From Prorocentrum cordatum (lineage: Eukaryota; Sar; Dinophyceae; Prorocentrales; Prorocentraceae): DNA of 64,000 bases. Of the stretch, positions 52,500-61,954 are shown piece after piece. The stretch spans positions 1 to 64,000 of the forward strand of contig CAUYUJ010019877.1 of assembly GCA_963575745.1 (NCBI GenBank). The letters run 5' to 3'. How positions within the stretch are numbered: the first letter of the stretch is position 1; the number at the start of each line of letters is the position of its first letter. Under the pieces are notes generated by a model. That model saw only the letters and a program-made list of their open reading frames with translations, had not been told where the DNA came from and searched no databases. Made by a program: the position numbers and the translations under genes.

Positions 52500-53532
52500 T
52501 GTGCATTCTCGGTGCCGACGACCGCGAGCACCTCGGGTTGTTCTCGAAGTTCTCCAAGCCCCGCGTGACCACAGCGAACTTCGAGCCATGCGGCGCGGGG
52601 CGAGCTCCAGCGCCAGCAGCCGAGGCAGCGACCCGCACGTCCTCGTCGTTACTGGAATGATCGACGACAGCAAGCGGCGCGGCGCGGCCAGCGGGGGCCG
52701 TGCAGCTGCATAGATACGAAATGTGCCACGGACGAATGGACTCCGCAACGTGCTCTGGGCCAAACTGATCAAGACGAATGATAAGAAGACCTGGGCGAGG
52801 ACAACAACGCATTTCTGCCTCACCTTCTGGGCTCAAGAGAGCGCGACCATTAGCGATATTCTCCGCGACACTAAGGGAAGCTCGCGCAGAGAGAGACAAC
52901 AAGAAAGACATATGATCCGAAACTTTCGACTGATGCAACTCGAGACACCCGTTCGCGGCGCCGCGAGAAGCAACGATGCGAAACGAAAAACTCTTCTTAC
53001 CTGTCGTCTCACTCCCTACCTGCCCTCCTATACCGCTGCGCGCATTGCGCTGTCTGTGAACCCATGCAGGGTAGAAGCCCAAATTCTCGAATGTATCCAC
53101 TGCTTTGAGAGCCAAATCTTTACCGCGACAACAAGAATTACCACCCTCGTCTAGAACCCAAACACCTTCGTCCTTGAAGACGTCAACCGTGCGAAGCTTA
53201 CAAAGAGCCGAAACTTCGGTCGAAACGTTCTGTGCTGGGGCCATAAAACCGCCAAGACTGCGATATGTGACTTCTGCGACACAGTCGCGAAGCAACGAAG
53301 TTAGCTCACCCGTGCTAGTGTCGCCCGTAGCATCGCACATCTCAACGGCGCGTTTAGTGGAAGCCTTTAGCGCAACCTCTATCTCTACAGAGGTGCCGCG
53401 GTGCCCATCCTCACTGGCCTTCTCAATTGCTTCTGCATGAGGTGCGTTGCCGGAGAGTTCAACTTTCTTCGGCCAGCTTCCTGGGCTGCTCGTCGACGCA
53501 TGTCCGGCAGCGACAACAATGCGCAATAGCAA
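52500..53532 (-). pseudogene. Retropepsin-like protease region (DEG active site)
   Basis: In the 407-codon frame 53532-52309, residues 123-136 read GVWVLDEGGNSCCR. Asp128-Glu-Gly takes the place of the DTG/DSG triad of retroviral-type aspartic proteases, flanked by the hydrophobic strand and the CC segment seen in dinoflagellate copia polyproteins. Further landmarks are DTFENLGFYPAWVHRQ (146-161), HMSFLLSLSARASLSV (about 207-222, the flap-to-second-strand region) and RPGLLIIRLDQFG (about 246-258). The frame after about residue 300 drifts into unrelated reading. It would cleave Gag-Pol. No second catalytic subunit is expected, because these act as dimers. The frame is open, but neighbours require frameshifts. 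Confidence 0.6.
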
Positions 53533-53701
53533 TATCTGGAGTGCTGCCGCGAATATCTACGAGATCGTTCGGGCACTCGCCCGGAGAGCGCAGTGCCGTG
53601 CACCTCTCCTCTTTGGTCTTGCGCCCGCAATCCTTGCAAGTGCGAGCGATGAAACGAGCGCTAGAACCGACTCCCGAGAGACCCCTTGCAACCTCGAACA
53701 C
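53459..53701 (-). pseudogene. Cys-rich segment upstream of the protease
   Basis: Frame with TCKDCGRKTKEERC, then DIRGSTPDIAIAHCCRCRTC. The CxxC ... RGS ... CxxC arrangement followed by VDExPR is the zinc-ribbon-like module that I associate with the N-terminal side of DEG retropepsins in dinoflagellate copia proteins. It overlaps the protease frame in a different phase, so a frameshift separates them. Cut 28 bases upstream by the nested element at 53729. Confidence 0.55.
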
Positions 53702-53728
53702 ATGGATGAAGCAACGGGGGATTCAGAA

Positions 53729-54731
53729 ATCCCACCAGCCCTTTGGGCGTGAGTGGTTTAGAGAGCCCGCTCTGTCCTCAACCCCCCTTCTTCCCCTTCG
53801 GGGAGGGGTTCACCCCTCCCCCTACCCCCTACCCCTGGGCCTGGAGAGGGCGGGCCGAGTGCAATCAAGGGGGTCTTTTTCGACGCCTGGGAGGGCAAAA
53901 AAAAAACGACGACCCTCACGAGGATTCTGGCCCCGAGGGGGGGGGGGGGGAGGGGGGGGGGCGTTTGGCGCCTCCGCTCGTCTTTGAAGCCAAAATCATT
54001 GATTTTACTACGGTTTTGGCTCCATTTTGGCCTTCTGATGGGGGCCGCGCTCATCTTCCTTCATAGCAGAATCATTGAGTTTACGAGAGTTGTGGGCTCA
54101 TTTTGTCCTTCTCAGGGGGCAGCTCTCATTTGCGCTTCCACGGAGTTCGCACGAGGCCCCAAGATGGCCCCAAGAGGCCCCCAGGAGGCTCCCAAGAGGC
54201 CTCCAACAGGCCCCCCAGAAGCGCCCAAGCGGCCCCAACAGGCCCCCAAGAGGCCCCCAAGAGGCCCCCCAAGAGGCCCCAAGAGGCCCCAAGAGGCCCC
54301 CAAGAAGCCACCAAGAGGCCCCCAAGAGGCCCCAAGAGGCCCCAAGAGGCCCCCAAGAGGCCCCACGAGGAGCCCGAACGACTCACACCAGGACGAGGGG
54401 CCCGAACGACTCACGCCACGAAGAGCCCGAACGACTCACACCACAAGGAGGGGCCCGAACGACTCACACCAGGACGAGGCGCCCGAACGACTCACACCAC
54501 GAGGAGCCCGAACGACTCACACACGAGGAGCGCTTTCCCTCCCTCCTCCTCCGCCTCGTCCTTCTCCCGCCCCCCCCCCCCCCACAAGGAGGATGCGCAA
54601 GGAGGCGGAAGGAAGGAGGAACGGGGGAGATATGCGGGGCCAAGCGGACACACGCCTGAAAGAACACGACTGTCGGCATGCTTCGCAAGAGCTGCTGCTG
54701 TGGGATGGGCTGGCGGGGATGCGCGAAGCGT
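53729..54731 (+). mobile_element. Dispersed element copy C, nested in the LTR element
   Basis: Head ATCCCACCAGCCCTTTGGGC then GTGAGTGGTTTAGAGAGCCC is shared with 62874. Then comes the CCCCTTCGGGGAGGGG hairpin (53794-53809), a CACGAGGATTCTGGCCCCGA segment, two AATCATTGA(T/G)TTTAC modules (53996, 54069), a CCCAAGAGGCC array (54150-54370), a GCCCGAACGACTCACAC tandem (54385-54525), and a tail GATGGGCTGGCGGGGATGCG then CGAAGCGT. Orientation is + while the host element is -. It separates gag from the Cys-rich/protease region. No coding content; probable non-autonomous element. Target duplication is not resolved. Confidence 0.65.
54385..54530 (+). repeat. GCCCGAACGACTCACAC tandem (~27 bp)
   Basis: Six units of GCCCGAACGACTCACACCA with short variable linkers (GGACGAGG, CGAGGA, CAAGGAGGG). 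The same tandem is present at 63848-64000. Confidence 0.85.
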
Positions 54732-54734
54732 AAA

Positions 54735-55385
54735 GAATTTCTGGTTCAGGCCAGAAGAAAAACCCGAAGAAAACATAACTCTGTGTTTGGAACCGTTCGG
54801 CCCCGAAACTCTCACGCGCCGCCCGCCCCCCTTCCGACCCAAGTTGCTATCGACCCATCCTAGGAACAGAACCAGATCCTCACTTGGTCTTTTCACCTCG
54901 CGACCCCCAATCCACGCGGCTTGGGGCACCCCTGAGAACGCGACGATAACTAAGCCCATTGCGCTGACCCGAAGCAAACGCAGTATCCTGACCAGGGACA
55001 GAGATAGGATCCGACACAGATTCCTCCTCCTCAAAATCCCCATCAGAAACATTAGCCATCGAGTGAGATTCAGTCGAGCGAACTGCCATAAACCATAGAG
55101 TACCCCCTCAGCCTCTGCAGAGGTATGAAGACTATTCTCCTGAAGCTCTGGAGGTCCCTGAACCGGAGCGACTTCGGTCATTCGCATGCAACTCTCACGG
55201 ACGCGATGCTCGACGTGGTTGCGCTGCAAGCTACGCTGCATGCCCTGCGACGCAAGACGCGAGAAGAGAAGGGGGAGCAGGAGCGAGAAACACCCGGATC
55301 CATCCGCATCGACTCCTCATTGCTCCTAATGATACGATGAAGGGGTTGATGGCGATGCAGCAACAGAATTGACGGATGTGAACTT
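54735..55385 (-). pseudogene. Gag-protease spacer of the LTR element
   Basis: Between the zinc knuckle and the nested insertion. Frame 55089-54880 has MANVSDGDFEEEESVSDPIS, acidic and protein-like. Other frames (55241-54735) are open without a recognised fold. Likely the disordered part of Gag-Pol before the Cys-rich segment. Confidence 0.35.
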
Positions 55386-56039
55386 TCATTCGCCATCGTC
55401 ATCGCGCAACTGGACATGGCGCTCGCCAGTGTCTCCAGTGTGCGCTACCATCGCCGTCCTCGGCTTGCCCTTGCATTCAGGGTCCCTGGGCCAGTGGCCT
55501 GTTTCGTGGCAGGTCTTGCATTTCAAGCGTTTCTTGATCTCCTGGAGCCGCTTCTTGCGATCTTCCAGGGAAGGTCCCCCCTTGCCGCCTCCCATGGGCG
55601 ACCAGGGCGTGCAATGGTAACTCTTGCCTCCGCTCTTTCTTTTGCCCTTGCTCCTCCCTTTGGTGCCAAGGTTGGCAACCAAGTCCTCTTGGATCGCGTC
55701 AGAGGCTTCTTCCTCCGCGCATCCGGCCTTGACCACCTCGCCGACCACCTCGACGTCGAGCTCGCTGCTATCCTGGGCAGGTGACCAGTGAGCATGCGAT
55801 TCCTCGTCGACGTAGGTGCGTTCGTCGGCGTAGTCGCCCCAGGCCGTGTAGTCCCAGCCATGCTCTGGCGCATGGCCGGACGCGTAGTATCCGTAGGGAC
55901 TCAGCTCCTCAGGGATCAGCAGTGTAGAAGGCGCGTCGTGGTCTGGAGAAGCGCACCTTGCCCTTGCCCTTGCTCCTGCTCTGGTAGCTGGGTCTGGGCT
56001 GCGTCCACGTCGAAGAGCTGGAGCCATTACCAGACTCAC
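55386..56039 (-). pseudogene. Gag, C-terminal part with zinc knuckle
   Basis: A 217-codon frame. Residues 40-100 are acidic with Tyr/His (SPYGYYASGHAPEHGWDYTA). Residues 125-140 are basic (KGRSKGKRKSGGK). Residues 168-183 read CKTCHETGHWPRDPEC, a Cx2Cx4Hx6C knuckle (two residues longer before the last Cys than the classic form, as in some algal elements). It binds RNA in the nucleocapsid. It overlaps the frame of the N-terminal gag part by 4 bases (56036-56039), so a frameshift, programmed or mutational, joins the two. Confidence 0.7.
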
Positions 56040-56720
56040 CCTTGCTTTTTTGGGCGGATGTCGATGCGGCCGTGCTGGAGGATCAAGGCGTCCTTGATCT
56101 TGTCGAAGGTTGTCGCATTTCCCGCTGGTGTCAATACCATCAGGTTCTCCGGAGGCGGGAGGCCTGCATGGTCCAAGAGAAGGGAGCCAAGCATATCGTC
56201 ACCCATCAAGATCTCAGGATCTAACTTGGAGACAAGTTTCCACCAGCGCTTCCTTCGGGAGATGTGCGGGGCCAGGGACTCACCGTGCTGTCGAAACAAT
56301 GGTCCATGTGGTCTCTGCCTCACCTGGAATAGGATCTTCGCTTCCCGCGCCTCTATGGGGAAGGGTGAAGTAAGAATCGCCAGCACCAGCTGATCGATCC
56401 CATTCGGAGTCAGAAGCACGTCCTTGCCGAGATCCATGGCACGATCGAATGCGTCACTTATGAGGCCTTCTACAACCTTGCTGACAGCTGCGGTGATCAC
56501 GTGCTGCTGTGGAGCACCTGTCTCTTGATCCACTGAGGCCAAGGCGGTATTCATGCGCATCTCCGTGCGGAATTTCCACTCGTGAAAGTTGTTCACCGTG
56601 CCGTTGTAGATGTAGGAAACACTCTTCGTCTCGGACCGCGTCAGCGCTCGGCCGATAGCGAAGAAAACAAAGTGCCATGGCGCAGGGCTCAGTCCCCTAG
56701 CGAGGGAAACTGCCAGTACA
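56036..56720 (-). pseudogene. Gag, N-terminal (capsid-like) part
   Basis: The frame 56596-56036 begins NNFHEWKFRTEMRMNTALAS and is open further upstream without Met (FVFFAIGRALTRS, then SVSYIYNGTV), so it starts before 56596, perhaps near 56720. It continues VITAAVSKVVEGLISDAFDR, HISRRKRWWKLVSKLDPEIL, and ends RIDIRPKKQG. This is a helical Gag domain of copia type (W-K-F near the start, then a long helix pair). It would form the particle shell. It is followed by the knuckle frame after a 4-base overlap. Confidence 0.65.
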
Positions 56721-56797
56721 GAAACTAAAGAGAGTTAGTGCGACACTCTCTGACGAGTCGCGCGCGCGCAGTGGTACGATACGGGGATCGTGTGGTA

Positions 56798-56809
56798 GCT
56801 CCGCTACCA
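56798..56809 (-). promoter_or_regulatory. Candidate primer-binding site
   Basis: On the element strand, one base after the 5' LTR, the sequence reads TGGTAGCGGAGC. Copia elements usually start with TGGTA(T/G)C-x-GAG complementary to the 3' end of initiator Met tRNA. TGGTAGCAGAG is what vertebrate-type initiator tRNA would need, so there is one mismatch. The same bases also form a 7-bp stem TGGTAGC/GCTACCA (56793-56809), which is an alternative explanation. Confidence 0.55.
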
Positions 56810-56810
56810 G

Positions 56811-56914
56811 TGTGATTATGATGTTTTGTTGGCGCAATGGCAAAGAAAGGGGCCCTAGAGGTCAAACGGCGGCGAGTGGCGCATATACACGCGTGACACA
56901 TGCACTATCTCACA
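56811..56914 (-). repeat. 5' LTR (104 bp)
   Basis: Starts TGTGATTATGATG and ends GCACTATCTCACA on the + strand. The last 60 bases are nearly identical to the 3' LTR at 46657-46759. The promoter of the element would lie here. No TATA-like box is evident, as is common in dinoflagellates. Confidence 0.85.
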
Positions 56915-56919
56915 CACCG
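56915..56919. repeat. Target-site duplication CACCG (right)
   Basis: Identical to 46652-46656 on the other side of the element. Confidence 0.8.
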
Positions 56920-57600
56920 CCTTCCGCCGCGGATGAGATGACAACTCCTTCGTTCCTCGAAGGCAAAGCCCTTTTTGGAACGCCCCCTGTATGGTCCAAG
57001 CGGGTTCCAAGAGGACCTCCAAGAGAGCACGAAGATACTCAAAGCATAGATTTCTCAAAAAGGTTTCGAACGTGTATCGCGTTCTCGCCTTCCTTCGAGG
57101 TGTTCTGCCAGCCCAATGACGGACCGAGCGACACCCAAGAGGGCTCCAAGACGGTCCAGGAGGCCCCCAAGAGGCGCACACGACGGTCAGCGCCTCCTTC
57201 AAGATGGCCCGAGAGGCCTCCCAGACGGCCCACTAGAGGCCGCCAGACGACTCAAGAGACCCCCAAGACGACCCTTCAGGGCCTCAAGAGGGCGCCACGA
57301 TGGCACAGAGAGGTATCCAATACGAACTCCGAGGGTGCCAGACTGTCCAAGATCACCCTAAGACAGCCCAGTCCCGAGGAGGCCCCAAGAGACCCCCAAT
57401 AGGTCCCCAAAAGACTCCACGAAAGGAGGGGCGAAAAGGCAGGGAGTAAGACGACGACGGACGCGAAGAGAGACGCCCCGACACGACGCGTAAAATCGTG
57501 TCACATGCTACGGTCCCAAGCCTCGGACGGCCTCCTGTGCGCTCCTCGAGTTCTGAGCTGGTACGGTGGCGGACTCGCCGCAAGCAAAAGTGACCATGAT
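56920..57600 (+). repeat. CCAAGAGG-type array and unassigned flank
   Basis: 57120-57420 is filled with CCCAAGAG, CAAGACGG and CCAGACGGCC words like those at 13860-14735. The rest (56920-57120, 57420-57600) has no recognised feature. Confidence 0.6.
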
Positions 57601-57790
57601 GGTGACAATGAGGCAGGGGGCAGGAAGAGGAGGATGATAATGAGGAGAGAGGATAAAGGAGGATAGCAAAGAGAAGCAGGAAGAGGGGGAGGAGGAGGAG
57701 GAGGACGAGGCGCAGGCGTAGCAGAAGGAGGAGCAGGAACAGGAGGAGGAGGAGGAGGAGGAGGACGAGGAGGAGGAGGGGTCAGGATGA
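57600..57790. repeat. GGA/AGG-rich purine tract
   Basis: GGAGGA and GAGGAC words with AGCAGGAAGAGG variants. It lies at the broken side of the LINE-4 fragment, as the similar tract at 44860-45110 lies beside LINE-1. Confidence 0.85.
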
Positions 57791-59058
57791 GGACAAAGAT
57801 GAAAGGAATGTGAGGGACGCGGCCTCGTTCCACTCCATCTGGCATTCGAACTTCCAGGTGTCCGCGATTTCCTGCATCTCGCGCCTGCTGAAATGCTCGG
57901 CCAGAACCGCCAGCCCCGGGCTTCCCCCCCAGGGCACTGGACGCAGCGGGGGTAGGCAATGGACCTTGTGGGCAGAGCTACCTGCGCGCTGCACGCTTAT
58001 GGCATCGATGCTGATGATGACGATGCTGTCTGCGCGCCACCCGACGCCTCGCCAGCGTGACCGGTCGTTCCCACGGCACATCACGTCACCAGCGATCTTG
58101 GCGGGAGGCTCACTCCGAGGGAGCCCGCTTGCTTCTGGCTCGTTTCGCGTTGCTGGCGCTGTTGCCAAGAGGCTCACTCTGGGTCGAACCCGCCGCACGA
58201 GAAGGTGCTGTTCAAATTCTTCGAGGGTGGTTGTCATGTAGATTCCAGCCTCTCGTTTTGCCTCGTCGCTTTCTCCAGCGCTGCCCTGCTATTATGTTGT
58301 TTCGACATCGCAGGGCCCTTCAAGATCTCCTCTGACCAGCATGCAGAACATGTTCGTCCACTGTTTGTCCTTGTTCGCCAAGTCGCCCGACATCTGGGCC
58401 AGTTGCGCATGGCCCTCTGCGCGAAAGCTGCTTGGCACAAACAATCACAAACCGAAGCCATCTTAATCTCGCAGCGTGCGCCGGAGGCCGCCTGGGAAAA
58501 AGCCAGAGACACCAGTACGGGTGGTGATGATCTGGATGAATCACGGGACGTCCGAGAGGCGACTGCCGTCGACGGTGATCGAGAGGGCCTGTGCAACCCG
58601 GCGGTGTGGAACACCAGTCCTTGGCATATGACGATTGCACAGGGCATGCTCGGGCGGGCCCGCCGACTGATTTCTGCCTCGCGTCTGGCACGAGGAGACC
58701 GTGCAGCTCCATCGCGGAAGCTCACTCACGGGGACGAGGCCGTCATGACCATCGCCAAGATCCTCATCGCCTGGACGGCGTGCTCCTGAAAGCGCTGGCT
58801 CCACGACGCCGGGCCCACCCCGGCGACTGGAAAGAAGAAATGGGCCGCCAATCCGTCGAGCCTACGGAGGTTTCCAGGCTCGGCACCGCAGGCGCCGCAG
58901 GCGTGCTCCGTCGCATCGAAGCGATGCGAAGGAGGGTGCCTGCCGCGGGGCCTCTCATAGGCCCCCGCCTCCCTCCGGCCGGGGCTGCCGAGCTGGCCGC
59001 GCGCCATGCCCTTCCTTGGCAGGGCTGCTCGAGTTTTGCACTTGGGGATTAATGGCAC
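57782..59058 (-). pseudogene. Possible LINE-4 5' fragment
   Basis: Minus frames in order. 59058-58726: FDATEHACGACGAEP (CxxC) and GLAAHFFFPVAGVGPASWSQ. 58725-58234: helical, Ala/Arg-rich with CDCLCQAAFAQRAMRNW. 58237-57782: ADSIVIISIDAISVQ, then LAVLAEHFSRREMQEIADTW, which may be the first strands and the catalytic-Glu region of an endonuclease domain. The order Cys-rich, helical, endonuclease start resembles the N-terminal half of LINE-1. Truncated by the purine tract at 57780. The evidence is weak at the sequence level. Confidence 0.35.
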
Positions 59059-59059
59059 T

Positions 59060-59335
59060 CCCTGCTTGTCAACCCAGGTCAGAAATCAAGACCCCCCTGC
59101 GGTACCGTGAACTGCGATCCGAACACAGATCCGCCGGCACCCCTTGTGGGGCCACCAGGCTGTAGGCGCGGGTTCGCAGTTTCCAGTACCAGTTGTAGCT
59201 TGTAGTTTCCAGTGTTACAGTTCTGCTTATTGCTGGTTACTGTAACTAGTTGATTGACCGCGCGAGGGGGGGGAGGCCCAAACAGGATTTTTTAGCACCC
59301 CCTGGGCGCGTTGTCTGAATTGCTGGGGGGGCTCG
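59060..59335. other. Unassigned spacer
   Basis: AGTTTCCAGTACCAGTTGTAG-like short duplications (59178-59215). No gene is recognised. Confidence 0.4.
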
Positions 59336-60085
59336 AAATCGACACCCCTCACGCAGATCCGCGGGGTCAGGGTCCAAAAACACAGGGAATTTGCAACATT
59401 TCTGAAATTCGGTGCCACCCCTCATGCAGATCCGCGAGGTCAGGGTCCAAAACACACAGGGGATTTGCCACATTTCTGAAATTCGGTGCCACCCCTCACG
59501 CAGATCCGCGGGGTCAGGGTCCAAAAACACACGGAATTTGCAACATTTCTGAAATTCGGTGCCACCCCTCACGCAGATCCGCGAGGTCAGGGTCCAAAAA
59601 CAAAAGGGATTTGCCACATTTCTGAAATTCGGTGCCACCGCTCATGCAGATCCGCGGGGTCAGGGTCCAAAAACACAGGGATCTGCCACATTTCTGAAAT
59701 TCGGTGCCACCCCTCACGCACATCCGCGGGGTCAGGATCCAAAAACAGTAGAGATTTGCCACATTTCTGAAATTCGGTGCCACCCCTCGCGCAGATGAGC
59801 GGGGTCAGGGTCCAAAAACATATGGGATTTGCCACATTTCTGAAATTCGGTGCCACCCATCATGCAGATCCGCGGGTCAGGGTCCAAAAACACAGGGGAT
59901 TTGCCACATTTCTGAAATTCTGTGCCACCCCTCACGCAGATCCGCGGGGTCAGGGTCCAAAGACACATGGGATTTGCCACATTTCGGAAATTCGGTGCCA
60001 CCCCTCACGCAGATCCGCGGGGTCAGGATCCAAAAACACAGGGGATGTGCCACATTTCTGAAATTCGGTGCCACCCCTCACGGAC
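59336..60085 (+). repeat. 73-bp tandem array, about 11 units
   Basis: Unit order: ATTTCTGAAATTCGGTGCCA, CCCCTCACGCAGATCCGCGG, GGTCAGGGTCCAAAAACACA, GGGATTTGCCAC. Units start about every 72-74 bases and are highly similar, so the expansion is recent. A single diverged unit is at 38290-38345. Neither strand is convincingly coding: 73 is not a multiple of 3, so the repeated peptides shift frame between units. Confidence 0.95.
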
Positions 60086-61060
60086 ATCCATCGCAAGGCG
60101 TGGTAACCCAAACTGCGAGTACTCCCTCGGCCCTTTAATCCCAAGGTGTGGTAACCAAGCTCGTAAACCATACACGTCTTACCAATCGCCCTGTGTGGTA
60201 ACCCCTCTTGTGATCAGTTGGTTTTGCCGATTGCGAATCGGCCTCGCATAAAGTTCCGATACTGCTGCGCGACAGCGCCAAAGCCTCATGACTTAGCTCT
60301 TCCATGGCCCATTCTCCGAGAGAGGGGGCCGGCGGCAGGGGGCGAAGCCCTTACAGATAATCCGCGGGAGCGGAGGCAGCGGAACGATGTCTTTAGCGAC
60401 GCACCGAGCCGCAACACAGAAATAATTATTGTCCCCGACATCTGTAGCCACCTCGCCACGTTCGCGGGTTGCTCCTCGCCGCTTTCGAGTGACTGGGGGT
60501 TTCAGAAGAGTGATAAACAACGGCCATGTGCCAGAGTGCCATGGTAATGATTCAGGGTGCTTGGTGCGTCATCGTTTCACCAGAAGGGGGGTGCTTGAAT
60601 TGCCGAGCAGGGTTAATCCTTCCATTTCCAGTAGCTCTATTCCCTACTAAATTGCCCCCCGATTCCCTCATGCACCCCCTCCACCCTTCCTCTTTCCCCT
60701 CAGATGCCCCGCCCACCTTCGCCCCTCCTCCTCCGCCTTTCCTGTAGTCTCTCCCTCCCTTGTCCCTCATCCCTCCTTACTTTTTTTCTGCCACCCAGTT
60801 CTTTCCTTTCTCTTTCACCCCCCCCCGTCGTTTCTCCGACCGTTCCCCTCCACCCTCCCCCGCACCCCCCCCACGCCTTTCCCTCCTCGGTTGCCCTCAC
60901 CTTCCTCGCTGCTAGCCTCACTGCCTCCTAGGTCTTTCACATCAGCCCCCCCTCTTCCCTTCGCCTTCCTCTCCCCTCCCTCTGCCCTCCTTCCCCCCGA
61001 GCGATCGTTCTGGGGAACGGCCGCCAACTTCCCTACTTTTTTCCGACACTGGATTTCAAC
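60086..61060. other. Flank of the 73-bp array and pyrimidine-rich DNA
   Basis: AAGGCGTGGTAACC, AAGGTGTGGTAACC and TGTGTGGTAACCCC at 60092-60212 form a short GTGGTAACC-containing tandem, also present at 38798-38816. 60640-61010 is C/T-rich without gene evidence. Confidence 0.5.
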
Positions 61061-61068
61061 TGTCAAAG

Positions 61069-61146
61069 GCATGCGAACGCAGCCACTGGGGCCTTCGGTG
61101 GAGCTCCCTATGGGGCCACGAAACGTGTGAGGGGTGTGCCGAAATG
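61069..61146 (+). repeat. Third copy of the 774-967 dispersed repeat
   Basis: GCATGCGAACGC, GGGGCCTTCGGTGGAGCTCC, ACGAAACGTGTGAGGGGTGT and GCCGAAAT in the same order and orientation as at 774-967. A second GCATGCGAACGC starts at 61159. Confidence 0.75.
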
Positions 61147-61149
61147 GGT

Positions 61150-61640
61150 GGTGGGGGGGCATGCGAACGCAGGAGGGAGGAGGGCGAGGAGAAGGAGGAA
61201 AAAGGAACGCGGGGACCGTTTCTTCAAAACGAGGACCCAACACCACAGGATGGTTGGGAATGAAAAATAAATCATTAGCACATCTCGCAGCGAAACACTG
61301 TTTTGGCAGATCATGGGCGATGGATTCGTTTGACTCGCCGGGGCCCCCTGTTTGGACGCCCTCGCGGGGCGCCCGCCGAGCGTTTTTGCACGACCGCGCG
61401 CCGGCAGGCGACCGCGCTCTGCATGCCGGGCTCCTGGCCGCGCGTGGGCCTTGCCGGTGCGGGCGAGAGCCCATGCGCGGGAGGCCGCGAGCCTTGCCCG
61501 CGCCCGGCCCGCAGGACCGGAGGTGCCCGCCGCCCGCGCGTGCAGCTGGCCTTCGCGCCAGGATGTGCGGCGCGTGAAGCCGTGGATCCATCCGGCCGTG
61601 TGCTCGGGTTGCCTGCCCGTGCCGCTGCGCGGGTGGCGTG
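61150..61640. other. Unassigned GC-rich DNA
   Basis: Several overlapping plus frames through very GC-rich DNA at 61340-61640. All are Arg/Ala/Pro-rich, with no domain. Confidence 0.4.
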
Positions 61641-61648
61641 CCCGCCTG

Positions 61649-61700
61649 TTTTTTTTTTTTTTTTGTTTGTTTTTTTTTTTTGTTTTTTTGTTTTGTTTTA
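61649..61700 (-). repeat. Poly(T) / poly(A) tract
   Basis: A 50-base run of T with a few G on the + strand, i.e. an A-rich tail in minus orientation. It could be the tail of a reverse-transcribed insertion whose body lies at higher coordinates, but I cannot identify that body. Confidence 0.7.
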
Positions 61701-61771
61701 CGCCCGTGCTCTGGGCGAGGGCAACTCGTCTGGCATCTTGCTTCTGCGCCAGCTTACGCCACGAAGATGAC

Positions 61772-61954
61772 TACATGTATATATATATGTATATATACAT
61801 ATATATATATATACACACACGCACACAGACACCCTCCGACGATCTTTGCATGTACCTTCAGGGAGGGTGGCGGTGTAGAAAGTCGCTGGCTCTCAGTGGT
61901 GATTTCTACACCGCCACCCACCCCGAAGGCCCAGGAACAATCCATCGGAACGCG

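Larger units (their letters stand above)
46657..56914 (-). mobile_element. Copia-like LTR retrotransposon, complete but decayed (10.26 kb)
   Basis: Defined by two direct repeats (LTRs) with TGTGA...TCACA ends, a 5-bp duplication CACCG outside both, a candidate primer-binding site inside the 5' LTR (right end), and coding remnants in minus orientation: gag, Cys-rich segment, retropepsin, CxSGxHRSV domain, an unassigned stretch, integrase, RT and RNase H. Integrase before RT and RNase H is the Ty1/copia order. RNase H ends about 65 bases from the 3' LTR. Frameshifts throughout, one lost RT Asp and a 1-kb nested insertion (53729-54731) show that it is an old, inactive copy. Confidence 0.85.

Noticed and set aside
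53727-54750. Inverted CAGAAAT/ATTTCTG bases flanking nested element copy C as terminal inverted repeats
   Set aside because: The match is 9 of 11 bases, lies in host sequence outside the shared head and tail, and is absent at copy D.
59246-60074. Repeated minus frames (MAPNFRNVAN-type) suggesting a tandem-repeat protein
   Set aside because: The period is about 73 bases, so the frame changes each unit. Both strands show equivalent repeated frames.
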